Counted from the stretch's first letter, positions 42,775-52,524 are shown. The stretch: DNA of 64,000 nucleotides from Halobacteriovorax sp. HLS (GCF_004006665.1 NZ_QOCL01000003.1:620001-684000); one strand, 5' to 3'. Numbers and translations are program-made. Notes: generated from the letters alone by a model not told the origin.

Positions 42775-44840
42775 TGATAAAAGATTTACTTGATAGCGAT
42801 CACCTATTTATAGAAAAAGAAAAACTCTCCTATCGAGATTTCTACAAATTGTGCCTAGAAAATGCCCATACAATTTCTAATAGGAGTAAGTTAGTTTCGA
42901 TACAAGTTACAAATGACTTACAATCACTTATAGACATATTTTCACTATGGATTATTGGTAAAGAGATTATACTCTACTCGGCACAAGAGCCTCAAAGTTC
43001 ACTATTAAAGTATAATAAAGAACTTGGTGCTACTCCTATTGAAAAAAATGGAAACCATTTTAATAATACACTTGAATCAACGAATTCACTATTAGATACG
43101 GCCTGTTATATTTTTACTTCAGGTTCTACTTCTAGACCTGTTGCCATACCTCTAAGCTTTGAAAACCTTTTTTCAAGTGCTGATCAATTTAATGATTTCT
43201 ACCATGTAGAACATGGACATTATCTTCCAATTACTTTGCCCCTTTATCATATTGGTGGCCTTATGATAGCCATGAGAGTAGTTAGGGCCAAAGCATCTTT
43301 GGATCTGTGCCAAGCTTCGAATATGAAAGAGGCCGAATTTTCTCGAAGACCAAGCTTTCTATCAGTGGTTCCCCTACAATTAGATCGAATATTAAATTCA
43401 ACTGAAAAGTTTTTTTTTAAAGATACTATCTTTATTCTTGGTGGTGCCAAAACTAAGATGAAAATCTTAGAAGAAATTCAAAAGAATAACTTCTTAGCAT
43501 CGAGTACGTATGGAATGACTGAAACAAGTGCAATGTGTTTTGCAACTGAAGTAACAAGCTCTCCAGAAGTTCTTGAGTCTGTCGGAAAACCTTTAAGAGA
43601 AACAACTTGTTCAATATCTAAAAATGGGACTCTAGTACTTTCTGGAAAATGTATTTCATCACTCTTTCCTAATGGCAAAATTCAGACCAAAGACCTAGTA
43701 CGCATCGATGAACATGGAAACTATCATATTCAAGGTAGGGCCGATGATGTATTTATCAGTGGAGGAGAAAATATAAATCCTCATGAAATAGAAGAAACTC
43801 TTTTTAACAATGGAGTTAAAGAAGCTTATATCATAGGTGTTGAAGATGAAAAATTTCAACATGTAAGCGTTCTATTCTACGATGATTCCTTTAGCGAATC
43901 AGAAATTATTTCTCTTTGTAAAAAGACACTTCACCCTCATAAAGTACCAAGACACTTCTTCAAGCTAGAAAGGTGTACACAGGGAATTAAAGTCAAGAAG
44001 TCCAACCTTCATAAAATGGCCCAGGCACTCATACTTATAAAACAAAAAGCAAAGAGTATTCCCTTTATAACAGCTGGAGACCCTGAAAAAGATTGGATAA
44101 TTTTTCTTCATGGTTTTATGGGTCAAAAAGAAGATTGGTTAGGGACGTTTGAATTTTTAAAAGATGATTTCTTTCTTATTGCACTAGATTGCCCAGGTCA
44201 TGGTGACTACTTGCAGGACGATCAAGACTATATTCAAGATTTTATCTCAAATTTTTGCAATTTTATTCGTGAACTGAAAAGACCCATACATCTGGTAGGA
44301 TACTCTCAAGGAGCTAGGCTCGCTCTAAGTTGTGCTTTAAAAGGACTTAATTTATCTTCACTTGTTTTAGAAAGCGGTAGTATCGGAATAGTCGACGAAG
44401 ATGAGAGAAAAAAGCGCCTAGCGAGTGATCAATCGATGTTTAAGAATATTAAAACCAAAGAGCAACTCTATGACTTCTTAGATTATTGGTATTCTAATCC
44501 TATTTTTGGCACAATAAAGTCTCATCCAGATTTTATTTCAATGCTAAAGAATAAGCTCAAGCATAACCCTAAATACTGGCAAGATGCTTTGAATGTGTTC
44601 AGCGTCGGGAACCAAGCTGATTTTAGGGATAAGATGAAGAATTTATCTATGCCACGACTCACTATCACAGGAGTTCATGATCATAAGTACTACGCTCAAT
44701 CCAAAGAGTTAGAAACAAAGTTTGGCTTTGCTTTCACTCCAATCACTGATGCTTCCCACAATACCCATCTGCAAAGAACTGAACAATTCTCAAATGCTCT
44801 AAAAATTTTTCTAAGTTCAACAATTTCCTATAAAAAGTAA
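42774..44840 (+). CDS. MenE-MenH-like fusion (o-succinylbenzoate-CoA ligase plus alpha/beta hydrolase)
   Basis: Residues 1 to about 425 are an acyl-CoA ligase of the MenE type: FTSGSTSRP (P-loop), STYGMTET, GRADDVFISGGENINPHEIEE and the terminal Lys region QGIKVKKS. Residues about 438-688 are a MenH-like hydrolase: LHGFMGQKEDW, DCPGHG, nucleophile S511 in GYSQGAR, D636 and H662 (SHNTHLQ). These enzymes act in the classical menaquinone pathway, MenH on SEPHCHC formation and MenE on OSB-CoA formation. No other men genes are in the window. It is coupled to dinB, an unusual setting. Confidence 0.85.
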   Translation: MIKDLLDSDHLFIEKEKLSYRDFYKLCLENAHTISNRSKLVSIQVTNDLQSLIDIFSLWIIGKEIILYSAQEPQSSLLKYNKELGATPIEKNGNHFNNTLESTNSLLDTACYIFTSGSTSRPVAIPLSFENLFSSADQFNDFYHVEHGHYLPITLPLYHIGGLMIAMRVVRAKASLDLCQASNMKEAEFSRRPSFLSVVPLQLDRILNSTEKFFFKDTIFILGGAKTKMKILEEIQKNNFLASSTYGMTETSAMCFATEVTSSPEVLESVGKPLRETTCSISKNGTLVLSGKCISSLFPNGKIQTKDLVRIDEHGNYHIQGRADDVFISGGENINPHEIEETLFNNGVKEAYIIGVEDEKFQHVSVLFYDDSFSESEIISLCKKTLHPHKVPRHFFKLERCTQGIKVKKSNLHKMAQALILIKQKAKSIPFITAGDPEKDWIIFLHGFMGQKEDWLGTFEFLKDDFFLIALDCPGHGDYLQDDQDYIQDFISNFCNFIRELKRPIHLVGYSQGARLALSCALKGLNLSSLVLESGSIGIVDEDERKKRLASDQSMFKNIKTKEQLYDFLDYWYSNPIFGTIKSHPDFISMLKNKLKHNPKYWQDALNVFSVGNQADFRDKMKNLSMPRLTITGVHDHKYYAQSKELETKFGFAFTPITDASHNTHLQRTEQFSNALKIFLSSTISYKK

Positions 44841-44909
44841 GTTTCAATAGCAAGACAAACTCAAATTTTCGTTGTAGTGTTCCCAAAAACTTTACTAAGG
44901 GATCAACCA

Positions 44910-45614
44910 ATGAAAAATCTATTTTTATTAGTCTCATTACTATTATCAGCGAACTCTTTTGCACAATTTACTTCAGAAGATGAAGTTTCATTACTCACAA
45001 CTGGTGGAAATACCGACGTTAAGACCTATGATATTCAATCAGATAATAAATATATCTTAGACAAGAACTCATTTAGAATGAAAGGTCACTATACTTTCAG
45101 TGAGTCAGAAACTGTAACTAACGCTGAGAACTGGGATCTTACATTACGCTTTGACAGGGCCTTGACAGAAACAATTGAAGGGTTCCTTGGCCAAGGAGTT
45201 GAATCAAATCGTTTCTCTGGTTTCTCTAGAAGATATAATAGTGACCTTGGTGTTAAGTATACTTATTTAAAAACAACTAAGAACGAAACTTTCTCTGAAT
45301 TAGGTCTAAGATACTCTATCGAAGAAGATGTTAATGACAGTATTGCAGACACTAAGGACTTTAAAGGACGAGTTTATGTAGAAACTAAGCAGAAGTTCAA
45401 TGATTCTGTAAGTGGCAAACTGTGGATTGAATATATTCCAAACTTTAGCGAGTCCGAGAAGTACTTAGCAAATATTGAGCCTTCATTAGCTGTAAGTATG
45501 ACAAAGGTATTTTCACTTAAACTTGCCTACCAATGGAATTACAACAACGCTCCACCAACTGGAAATTCAAAAACAGATTACAAATATACAACTGGCCTAT
45601 TGGCAAACTTCTAG
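44910..45614 (+). CDS. DUF481-like (YdiY) outer-membrane protein
   Basis: I place the start at ATG 44910 (AAGG upstream), giving a signal peptide (MKNLFLLVSLLLSANSFAQF). EVSLLTTGGNTDVKTY and the repeated strands (NSFRMKGHYTFSESE, GVKYTYLKT, KLAYQWNYNN) fit DUF481 salt-induced/YdiY-like barrels. The ending TGLLANF is a barrel signature. The function of the family is unclear. An MscS gene follows 9 nt downstream, so they may be cotranscribed. Confidence 0.75.
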   Translation: MKNLFLLVSLLLSANSFAQFTSEDEVSLLTTGGNTDVKTYDIQSDNKYILDKNSFRMKGHYTFSESETVTNAENWDLTLRFDRALTETIEGFLGQGVESNRFSGFSRRYNSDLGVKYTYLKTTKNETFSELGLRYSIEEDVNDSIADTKDFKGRVYVETKQKFNDSVSGKLWIEYIPNFSESEKYLANIEPSLAVSMTKVFSLKLAYQWNYNNAPPTGNSKTDYKYTTGLLANF

Positions 45615-45623
45615 GACTTACAA

Positions 45624-46460
45624 ATGCAAGACTACACTAAACTTATAGAACAAATTAAAGAAGTATCTACGGAATATGGAATCCTTGCACTCAAGGCAAT
45701 CATTGTTCTGATTATTGGTTTGAAAGTAATTAGCATGATTGCTAAGCTTGTCGATCGACTACTAACTAAGAGTGATCTTGATAACTCTTTGCGATCATTT
45801 CTTGGCTCACTTCTAAGAATAGCTCTTAAGGCGGCGCTCTTTGTCTCTGTCATAGAAATGGTAGGAGTTAAGACAACAAGCTTTGTAGCAATCTTAGGTG
45901 CTGCTGGCCTTGCCATTGGTATGAGCTTACAAGGTGCCTTAGGGAATCTTGCAGGTGGTGTGATGATCCTTCTATTTAGACCTTTTAAAGTTGGAGATGT
46001 TATCGAGGCCCAAGGTCATATTGGAACAGTTAAAGAAATTCAAATATTCTGCACAGTTCTTTTAACTCCCGACTTGAAGACAATTATTCTTCCAAATAGT
46101 CCATTGTCTTCAAATAGTATTGTGAATTATTCTAAAGAACCAATTAGAAGAGTAGATATGGTCTTTGGTATTGGATATGGCGACGACATCAAACTTGCCA
46201 AAGAAGTTCTTATTGCTCTACTGAAAAGTGATGAGCGAGTTCTAGAGAGTCCAGCATTATCAGTAAATGTTGGGGCCCTTGCTGATAGCTCAGTTAATTT
46301 TAATGTTCGCCCTTACGTTAAATCAGTTCATTATTGGGATGTTTACTTTGATATGCAAGAAAAGGTTAAGCTGGCCTTCGATGAAAAAGGAATATCAATT
46401 CCTTTCCCTCAAAGAGAAATGCATATTATTAATAAGACAGACTCAAAATCTTCATTATAA
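45624..46460 (+). CDS. mscS: MscS mechanosensitive channel
   Basis: A compact 278-residue E. coli MscS-type channel. Membrane segments at about 20-40, 60-85 and a pore helix (ILGAAGLAIGMSLQGALGNLAGG, rich in packed Gly/Ala) lead into LFRPFKVGDVIEAQGHIGTVKEI, the hallmark of the beta domain, then PNSPLSSNSIVNYS and a C-terminal alpha/beta domain. The channel releases solutes on hypo-osmotic shock. It follows the DUF481-like gene closely. Confidence 0.93.
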   Translation: MQDYTKLIEQIKEVSTEYGILALKAIIVLIIGLKVISMIAKLVDRLLTKSDLDNSLRSFLGSLLRIALKAALFVSVIEMVGVKTTSFVAILGAAGLAIGMSLQGALGNLAGGVMILLFRPFKVGDVIEAQGHIGTVKEIQIFCTVLLTPDLKTIILPNSPLSSNSIVNYSKEPIRRVDMVFGIGYGDDIKLAKEVLIALLKSDERVLESPALSVNVGALADSSVNFNVRPYVKSVHYWDVYFDMQEKVKLAFDEKGISIPFPQREMHIINKTDSKSSL

Positions 46461-46531
46461 TATCAACAACTTAGACGACTGGCGGAGTATTTTCCTCAAG
46501 AAATATACTTCGTCAACCGATGAGTTGAATT

Positions 46532-46870
46532 ATGAAAATACCTTCTATAAATTCATCACAAAATGTCGCCAAAGGAAGCTCTATTCAAAAAGATGTTGTG
46601 AGTGAGTTATCTCAAGTGTCTAGCGAGTTGGCAGAACTTAACCAATACAATAGAGATAAGCGAAGGGCACAGACTGCCGAAAATAATTCTCCCTATCCTA
46701 CTGATCGCCCTTCACATAATCCAACACAAATTTTCGGTACAGAAAGAGAAAAAGAGTGGAAGAAAGTTAGTATCTCAAGAGAAGCGGACTTAAAGAAGGT
46801 CGATACAGAAACAGCAGCGCAAAAAGAAGAGTATATTCAAGATCTTAAAAATAAGCTTAATATTATCTAA
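46532..46870 (+). CDS. Small polar protein, unknown
   Basis: A 112-residue polar protein, Ser/Asn-rich at the start and coiled-coil-like later (EKEWKKVSISREADLKKVDTE). No signal peptide or membrane segment is seen. No family was recognised. A strong bidirectional terminator follows at 46906. Upstream there is no clear ribosome-binding site, so the start is uncertain. Confidence 0.5.
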   Translation: MKIPSINSSQNVAKGSSIQKDVVSELSQVSSELAELNQYNRDKRRAQTAENNSPYPTDRPSHNPTQIFGTEREKEWKKVSISREADLKKVDTETAAQKEEYIQDLKNKLNII

Positions 46871-46905
46871 GAAGATTTAAATATTGATTTACAAATTAAT
46901 ATAAA

Positions 46906-46931
46906 AAAAAGGCCTCTTAAGAGGCCTTTTT
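46906..46931. terminator. Bidirectional rho-independent terminator
   Basis: The perfect palindrome AAAAAGGCCTCTTAAGAGGCCTTTTT spans 46906-46931, with A- and T-tracts on its sides. It serves the convergent genes ending at 46870 (+) and 46936 (-). Confidence 0.95.
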
Positions 46932-46935
46932 ACTA

Positions 46936-47703
46936 TTATGATTTCTTAGTTTTCTTCTTTTTCTTTTTCTTTTTCTTACCGGCCTTAAGCTTATATAATC
47001 CAAAGCCAACAGCTCCTGCAACGACTATGTAGATCAGATAATCAGCAGCTCCACCACCAGCACCTTTTCTTCCTTGTCTCTTATTCGCTGATATATCGAA
47101 GTCTGAGTCAGGTCCCTCAATAAGTGCACTTGCATTATCTAGAGCAGAACCACCCTTAGAAGCTTGCTTCCAAGTACCAGAATCTTTCTTCTGTCTAAAC
47201 ACTTTAAGAGTCTCGATAATTTTATCAAAGACTGGCTTATAAGATGCGTAGTGATCTTTAGCAACCGAGAAAGTAACGGCAATACCTAAGTCGGCCTTAA
47301 CAGTTGCCATATATCTTGTATAGAATCCAGGAACTTCTGAGGCCATATGTAAGGCCTCAATCCATTGTTGATTATTAACATTTTTCTTCTTAGCGTACAC
47401 AGATTCTGAAACCTGAGTCTTTCCACCTGGTAGAGTAAATGTTTTAGTTTTCTTTAAATAGGCCTGATATTGTTCTAGAGAATCTTGATTGCCTCTAATC
47501 TTTGCAGCAAGAATGATAATCGCTTCACGTTTTCTATCTTTATTAGAAGACTGACATACCCACTCAGTTCCTTCTAAGTAACAATCCCATCCAGGAGGTA
47601 GTTCAAATTGAGAGTACTGATTTGAAAATGCTTTACCCCATGACAGGTTTGTACTTAGAGCAAATAGCATGAGCAATTGTACTGATTTTTTCAGAAAAAT
47701 CAT
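46936..47703 (-). CDS. Secreted/membrane protein with polylysine C-terminal tail, unknown
   Basis: A signal peptide (about residues 1-23) leads to a periplasmic domain of about 150 residues (FELPPGWDCYLEGTEWVC, with a Cys pair), then a Gly/Ser linker, one membrane segment (ADYLIYIVVAGAVGFGLYKL) and a cytoplasmic tail containing nine consecutive Lys residues. The topology is type I. No family was recognised. The lysine tail could bind anionic lipids or a cytoplasmic partner. A strong terminator abuts the stop codon. Confidence 0.65.
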   Translation of the reverse strand: MIFLKKSVQLLMLFALSTNLSWGKAFSNQYSQFELPPGWDCYLEGTEWVCQSSNKDRKREAIIILAAKIRGNQDSLEQYQAYLKKTKTFTLPGGKTQVSESVYAKKKNVNNQQWIEALHMASEVPGFYTRYMATVKADLGIAVTFSVAKDHYASYKPVFDKIIETLKVFRQKKDSGTWKQASKGGSALDNASALIEGPDSDFDISANKRQGRKGAGGGAADYLIYIVVAGAVGFGLYKLKAGKKKKKKKKKTKKS

Positions 47704-47792
47704 GTGCGTCGTCCTTATTAAGAAATATAGTTAAACTATATATATTTTAACCTAGCTAGCTGAAATTACAAAAAAGAAAATAATTCCCTTCG

Positions 47793-48965
47793 TTATTTCT
47801 CAAGCCCTCTGGCGGTAAAACCAGACTTTATTGCAATTTTCTTGAATTTTTTTGATAACTTAACTATCGCCCAATCTGCGGCCAATTCCTGAACGAATCC
47901 TTGTGCCACCAATGTGTTACCGCCAAAATAATCTGTCTGATAGATATCGAATCTTTGACCTTTTTCGACATCCTGAGATAGGCCTTTATCTATCTTTAGA
48001 AATTTCCCTCTTGGAGAAACCTTTATAACAGAAGCTTCAATGTCATATTCTTTAAATTTAGAAAGTTTTCTATCTACTACAGTTTCGCCACGTGAATTCC
48101 AAGCAAGATTAACTAAAATCTCCGAACCAAGATCCGTAGAAACACCACTCATAACCTGAGCATACTTTAATCCCCAACGTGTTTTACCAAATGTTTTATA
48201 CAGACCAATATACGGTTTCATATAAGATCTATTAATTGAATTGTATAAAGCTGTTTCACCTCTACCTTGAGGAGGCTTTGTTGTGGGCTCAGATGTATAT
48301 GGATCAGTCCCCATGGAGTTCACGCCCTCAACGCCTGCATAGAGAGCAAAACTCTCCCATACTAAATGCCCATTTATATCGTAGACTAGCTCACTACTAA
48401 GATTATTCGGCATTCCAACATAGGCAAGAGAGCCATTAATGTGATTACCAGACAATGACTTATAAGAAAGCGTTCCTCTAGCATGATATCCACTTCCTGA
48501 GTCACCCAGAACCATTTCCCCATCAGGAATCTCAGAAGTTGTTGTGTAATCTGTATTTGTATAAAGTGTAGATTTGTAACCAACGTCAACTGAATACTTC
48601 CATCTAGTGCGAGAATCGAATTGATACTTTGCTCCCAATCTAAAACTCTCACCACCTGACTTGCTTGCTTCTAATGACGTTGACTTAACTTGTCTAAAAA
48701 GTGCTCCTAAATTAAGCTCCAGCTTTTTTGAATAACCATACCGAAAATTTAAGTCTCCCTCTAGCTTTGAAAAACCTTCATTATCTGAGAACTCAACGGC
48801 ATTACCATCTACATCTACCGTCGACGAAGATGCCCATGAACCTGCCTCTAGTTCAATTTGATAACTCTTCTTATTTAGAACTTCTGCATTAGATTTTGAG
48901 ATTAGGTCATTAGCAAAACTTTGCCCAGACACGAGTATGATAATTGTAGATGAAATCCATTTCAT
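47793..48965 (-). CDS. Outer-membrane barrel-like protein with C-terminal domain, unknown
   Basis: A signal peptide (about residues 1-18, ending SFAND) is followed by barrel-like strands to about residue 290 (LNFRYGYSKKLELNLGALFR, WKYSVDVGYKSTLY, WESFALYAGVEG). A C-terminal globular part (about 300-390) contains FDIYQTDYFGGNTLVAQGFVQELAADWAIVK, which looks like a small beta domain. The end is not aromatic, so the C-terminal part probably lies in the periplasm. No family was recognised. Confidence 0.6.
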   Translation of the reverse strand: MKWISSTIIILVSGQSFANDLISKSNAEVLNKKSYQIELEAGSWASSSTVDVDGNAVEFSDNEGFSKLEGDLNFRYGYSKKLELNLGALFRQVKSTSLEASKSGGESFRLGAKYQFDSRTRWKYSVDVGYKSTLYTNTDYTTTSEIPDGEMVLGDSGSGYHARGTLSYKSLSGNHINGSLAYVGMPNNLSSELVYDINGHLVWESFALYAGVEGVNSMGTDPYTSEPTTKPPQGRGETALYNSINRSYMKPYIGLYKTFGKTRWGLKYAQVMSGVSTDLGSEILVNLAWNSRGETVVDRKLSKFKEYDIEASVIKVSPRGKFLKIDKGLSQDVEKGQRFDIYQTDYFGGNTLVAQGFVQELAADWAIVKLSKKFKKIAIKSGFTARGLEK

Positions 48966-49024
48966 TAATTAGCTCACAAGTTAGTTTGCTAATAGGATAA
49001 CTTCTTAGTCCATTTTAAACAAGA

Positions 49025-50320
49025 TTATATAGCAATGGATTTGCTTTCCCCATTAGGTCTAGGAAAATAGATTTCAGAAACCCAGAACTCACCTTCAATT
49101 GAGAACCTGAACTCTCCATCTATGTGCTGGATAAGACTTGAAATACTCTCTAGCCCAACTCCTGAGCCTCTTTCTTTAAATTCTAAAACATTTGATTCTA
49201 AAATGATCTTACTAAGATCTTTTTCAACTTCATCACGATTATCTTTTAGAGAGAGTATCTTATTTTTTATATTTACATGGAGACCATCTTCTTCATAGGA
49301 GAAAGTGAATTCAATGAGTTTAGAATTTTGCTCAGAAATATTCTTTATGAGGTTATTTAATACTCGATAAAAAGTTGGGTAATGAACGAGAGCTCTATTT
49401 CTACTTTCAAATGAGATATCACTAGCGATATCTCCTTTGAAAACAAAGTGACAAACAATATCATCCGCATCTAAGAAATTTTCAACTAGATTGAAAAGAC
49501 CCATCTTTGCAAAATCAAATTTTACATATTCATAACTATCTTGCAGATCTTTATGACCATAACCAAAGTGATCTTTGATCAAGCTTTGTAGCAGCTTAAC
49601 TTCACTATGAATTCGAGTTGTGTCTAGAGCACTAATACCAACTCCATCTGAGATTTTTGATGAGAGAAAGAGATTTATCCCATGAGTTTGGTTAATAATA
49701 TCATGAAAGAAGTATCTCTCCTTATTAGCAAAACTTTCTTGAAATTCTTGATGACCAGACTTAATTCTTTTAAATAGATTCTTTCTCTCTGTAAGAAAGA
49801 ATTCATTTCCAAAGAAAACCGTGGTCAATGACCAGATTGTAAATATGGCCAGGAACATTCCTTCTTGAATGCTCAAAGAATGAGAACTGCTAACAGTTTG
49901 AGAGATAATAAAGAGGCTCATTCCAATGGCCATCAGGGCCCAAGACTTTCTCTCACCTCTTTCCGGGGTTCTCCCATCTTGATAAAGGAAGTAATACATT
50001 CCTGCCACACAAGGCATAACTGACACAAAGAGTGGTCCGTTAAGACCTAAATTATGGGCCAGTCCCATAAAGGAAGCAATTTGAAATACAAATAGGATTG
50101 GTAAATGCCAACTCCATGCTACTTTTTCAAGTTGGCCAGCGGCATTGGTGAAAAATAAGTAATGAACAGCAAGAAGACAGCTTGAAAAGAATTCTATGCC
50201 CTGATCGAGACCACGATAGTGAAGTCCAATCCAAAGAGCAAGACTGACAAAGAAAGACTGCACTAAGTACAGATCAATTAATTTAAATGTTCTTTGTAAG
50301 TCTCTTCTAAAGTAATTCAT
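49025..50320 (-). CDS. Membrane sensor histidine kinase
   Basis: About six N-terminal membrane segments (residues about 15-175) precede a linker helix and a phosphoacceptor-like helix (FFHDIINQTHG, with candidate His in FFHD or QTHG). The C-terminal part is an HATPase: RVLNNLIKNISEQ (N box) and GSGVGLESISSL (G box). The canonical D box is not evident. No response regulator is adjacent, so it is an orphan kinase here. It starts 2 nt after the T-tract of the eno terminator on the same strand, so its mRNA likely comes from readthrough of that terminator, or from a promoter within the end of eno. Confidence 0.75.
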   Translation of the reverse strand: MNYFRRDLQRTFKLIDLYLVQSFFVSLALWIGLHYRGLDQGIEFFSSCLLAVHYLFFTNAAGQLEKVAWSWHLPILFVFQIASFMGLAHNLGLNGPLFVSVMPCVAGMYYFLYQDGRTPERGERKSWALMAIGMSLFIISQTVSSSHSLSIQEGMFLAIFTIWSLTTVFFGNEFFLTERKNLFKRIKSGHQEFQESFANKERYFFHDIINQTHGINLFLSSKISDGVGISALDTTRIHSEVKLLQSLIKDHFGYGHKDLQDSYEYVKFDFAKMGLFNLVENFLDADDIVCHFVFKGDIASDISFESRNRALVHYPTFYRVLNNLIKNISEQNSKLIEFTFSYEEDGLHVNIKNKILSLKDNRDEVEKDLSKIILESNVLEFKERGSGVGLESISSLIQHIDGEFRFSIEGEFWVSEIYFPRPNGESKSIAI

Positions 50321-50321
50321 T

Positions 50322-50350
50322 AAAAAAAAGGCCTCTATATTGAGGCCTTT
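50322..50350 (-). terminator. Rho-independent terminator after eno, abutting the kinase start
   Basis: AAAGGCCTC (50327-50335) and GAGGCCTTT (50342-50350) form a 9-bp stem with a 6-nt loop. On the minus strand it is followed by eight T residues, then the kinase ATG. Confidence 0.9.
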
Positions 50351-50359
50351 AATTTGTGA

Positions 50360-51640
50360 TTACTTTACGCAGTCATAAATGGCTTTATCGCCAAGGGCCT
50401 CTTCAATTCTTAGAAGTTGATTGTATTTTTCCATACGATCTGATCTAGAAGCTGAACCAGTCTTTATATGTCCACACCCACAAGCTACAGCGAGATCAGC
50501 AATGAATGCATCTCCAGTTTCACCTGAGCGATGAGAAATAACCGCTTTGTAATTATTTTCGAAAGCTAGTCCAATTGCCTCAAAAGTTTCAGTTAAAGAT
50601 CCAATTTGGTTTACTTTAACTAAAATTGCGTTGGCCCAAGACTTTTCTATACCTTCTTTTAAGATCACTTTATTCGTTACAAATAAGTCATCTCCAATAA
50701 TAGCGATTTTATCACCTAAAGCTTTATTCATCAGTATCCAACCATTATAGTCGGATTCATCTAAACCATCTTCTATAGAATATATCGGATACTTTTGACA
50801 TAAATCTGAGTAGTAATTAACCATTTCTTCGCTAGAATATTCCTTATTTTGCATCTTATAAGTTCCATCCTTATAGAACTCACTAGCTGCAGCATCTAAT
50901 GAAATTGAGATCTCTTCACCAGGCTTATATCCAGCATTTTTTATGGCAGTAAGAATGCAATCAATGGCCTCTTCATGACTTTTTAAGTTAGGTGCAAATC
51001 CACCTTCATCACCAACATTTGTAGAGTAGTTCTTAGAGCTAAGTACTGATTTTAGAGCATGGAATGTTTCTACGCCCGCTCTAAAGTTTTCTGCAAAACT
51101 ACTTTTTAAGTGTGGAACGATCATGAACTCTTGAATATCTAAATTATTTGAAGCGTGCTCTCCTCCATTGATAATATTCATCAGTGGAGTTGGAAGACTC
51201 ATCTTATTTATAGGATTTGGAATAGTGAGGTTTTCTCTTAAGTATAAGTATAACTCTTTTCCTTCATCTAATGCTGCTGCTCTACAGGCCGCCATTGAAA
51301 CAGCTAAAATTGCATTGGCCCCAAGCTTGGCCTTATTCTCAGTTCCATCGAGCTCTAGCATAGCGAGGTCTAATCCTCTTTGGTCTGTAACCTCTTTTCC
51401 AACAATTACTGTTTTAATGAGTTCATTAACATTTTTAACGGCATTTCTAACAGACTTACCGACAAAGTAGCTCTTATCTCCATCTCGAAGCTCTAAGGCC
51501 TCTCTAGAGCCAGTTGAAGCTCCACTTGGAACAGCTGCTCTTCCCATATTTCCTTTTTCAGTAAATACGTCTACCTCAACAGTAGGGTTTCCTCTTGAAT
51601 CAAGAATTTGTCTTGCATGAATATTTGTAATCTTTGACAT
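50360..51640 (-). CDS. eno: Enolase
   Basis: Converts 2-phosphoglycerate to phosphoenolpyruvate in glycolysis. Standard length (426) with [17 protein letters not shown] at the N-terminus, [18 protein letters not shown] (Mg ligand) and the signature [13 protein letters not shown], followed by [10 protein letters not shown] strong terminator lies 10 nt after its stop. It lies downstream of murI on the same strand. Confidence 0.97.
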   Translation of the reverse strand: MSKITNIHARQILDSRGNPTVEVDVFTEKGNMGRAAVPSGASTGSREALELRDGDKSYFVGKSVRNAVKNVNELIKTVIVGKEVTDQRGLDLAMLELDGTENKAKLGANAILAVSMAACRAAALDEGKELYLYLRENLTIPNPINKMSLPTPLMNIINGGEHASNNLDIQEFMIVPHLKSSFAENFRAGVETFHALKSVLSSKNYSTNVGDEGGFAPNLKSHEEAIDCILTAIKNAGYKPGEEISISLDAAASEFYKDGTYKMQNKEYSSEEMVNYYSDLCQKYPIYSIEDGLDESDYNGWILMNKALGDKIAIIGDDLFVTNKVILKEGIEKSWANAILVKVNQIGSLTETFEAIGLAFENNYKAVISHRSGETGDAFIADLAVACGCGHIKTGSASRSDRMEKYNQLLRIEEALGDKAIYDCVK

Positions 51641-51683
51641 ATTGCCCCCAAATTTAAAGAAAATTTAAGGAATTTTAACGAGT

Positions 51684-51703
51684 CCCTAGCAGTATTGCTA
51701 GGG
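51684..51703 (-). terminator. Hairpin overlapping the murI stop codon
   Basis: CCCTAGCA-GTAT-TGCTAGGG is a perfect 8-bp hairpin that contains the murI stop codon (51698-51700). On the minus strand it is followed by ACTCGTTAAAATT, not a clean T-run, so it may terminate weakly or stabilise the 3' end. It lies between murI and eno. Confidence 0.5.
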
Positions 51704-52474
51704 TAAACTTGAGAAATCTTTGGACACAAAGCGCAGAGGAGATGAAGCTTTAGTAGTAGTAAACTCGAAGCTTGAACTCTCAGCAGTCTCATTGCCGTCC
51801 AATCCAATGAGGGAAACGACCCTACGGGCCACATATGGACATGGAGAGATTACCGCAAGGCCTGTTATGGCCTCGATTTCACGCCCGATGAGTGGATAAT
51901 GAGTACATCCCAAAATAATATACTTATAGGCCGATTTATCAAAAATTGAAAACTCATCTTCGAGTGAGGCCATAAGCTCTTGCTTATCAAGCTGTGAAAA
52001 ATACTTTTCTATTATTGTTGCTAGGTTCTTAGTAACAAAGTAATCCAGTTGATTAAATTTATCATACCTGAGCTTTAAATCATTAAACCTAACGCTTTTT
52101 GACATTAACTCAGTAGTAATAACGCAAGATTTATCCTCTCTAGTCCAATTAAATTTATCAATAGCATTTAAAAACGGCTCAACTCCTACAAAGCTAACAC
52201 TATAGTGATCTCGTAAGTAATCGATTGCAAAAGCTGTAGCAGTGTTACAAGCAACAACGATGAGCTCTACGTCAAACTTCAAGAGTTCTTCAACAATATA
52301 CTTACTTCTTTGGATAATCTCATCAGCTGATTTGCTACCATATGGTGCAAAAGCGTCGTCAGCAATATAGTAGGCCTTTAGATGAGGAGCACTTTTATGA
52401 ATTTCTTTGAGAATAGAAAATCCTCCTATTCCCGAATCAAAAATACCTATACGTTGTTCTTTTTTTTGGCCCAT
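51698..52474 (-). CDS. murI: Glutamate racemase
   Basis: MurI supplies D-glutamate for peptidoglycan. IGIFDSGIGGFS (D13, S14) opens the family, with catalytic cysteines C76 (VACNTAT) and C190 (LGCTHYP). The 258-residue length is standard. A TATATT hexamer lies 6 nt upstream of the ATG on the minus strand with no Shine-Dalgarno, so its transcript may be leaderless. It is divergent from the thioesterase gene. Confidence 0.95.
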   Translation of the reverse strand: MGQKKEQRIGIFDSGIGGFSILKEIHKSAPHLKAYYIADDAFAPYGSKSADEIIQRSKYIVEELLKFDVELIVVACNTATAFAIDYLRDHYSVSFVGVEPFLNAIDKFNWTREDKSCVITTELMSKSVRFNDLKLRYDKFNQLDYFVTKNLATIIEKYFSQLDKQELMASLEDEFSIFDKSAYKYIILGCTHYPLIGREIEAITGLAVISPCPYVARRVVSLIGLDGNETAESSSFEFTTTKASSPLRFVSKDFSSLP

Positions 52475-52524
52475 TGAATTAATATAGCCTAATATGGTGG
52501 ATTATTTCAACAAGGTTTCTATTA

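Noticed and set aside
51571-51834. Minus-strand ORF of 87 codons at the murI/eno junction
   Set aside because: It overlaps both real genes in another frame, crosses the hairpin and has no recognisable product; taken as a shadow.
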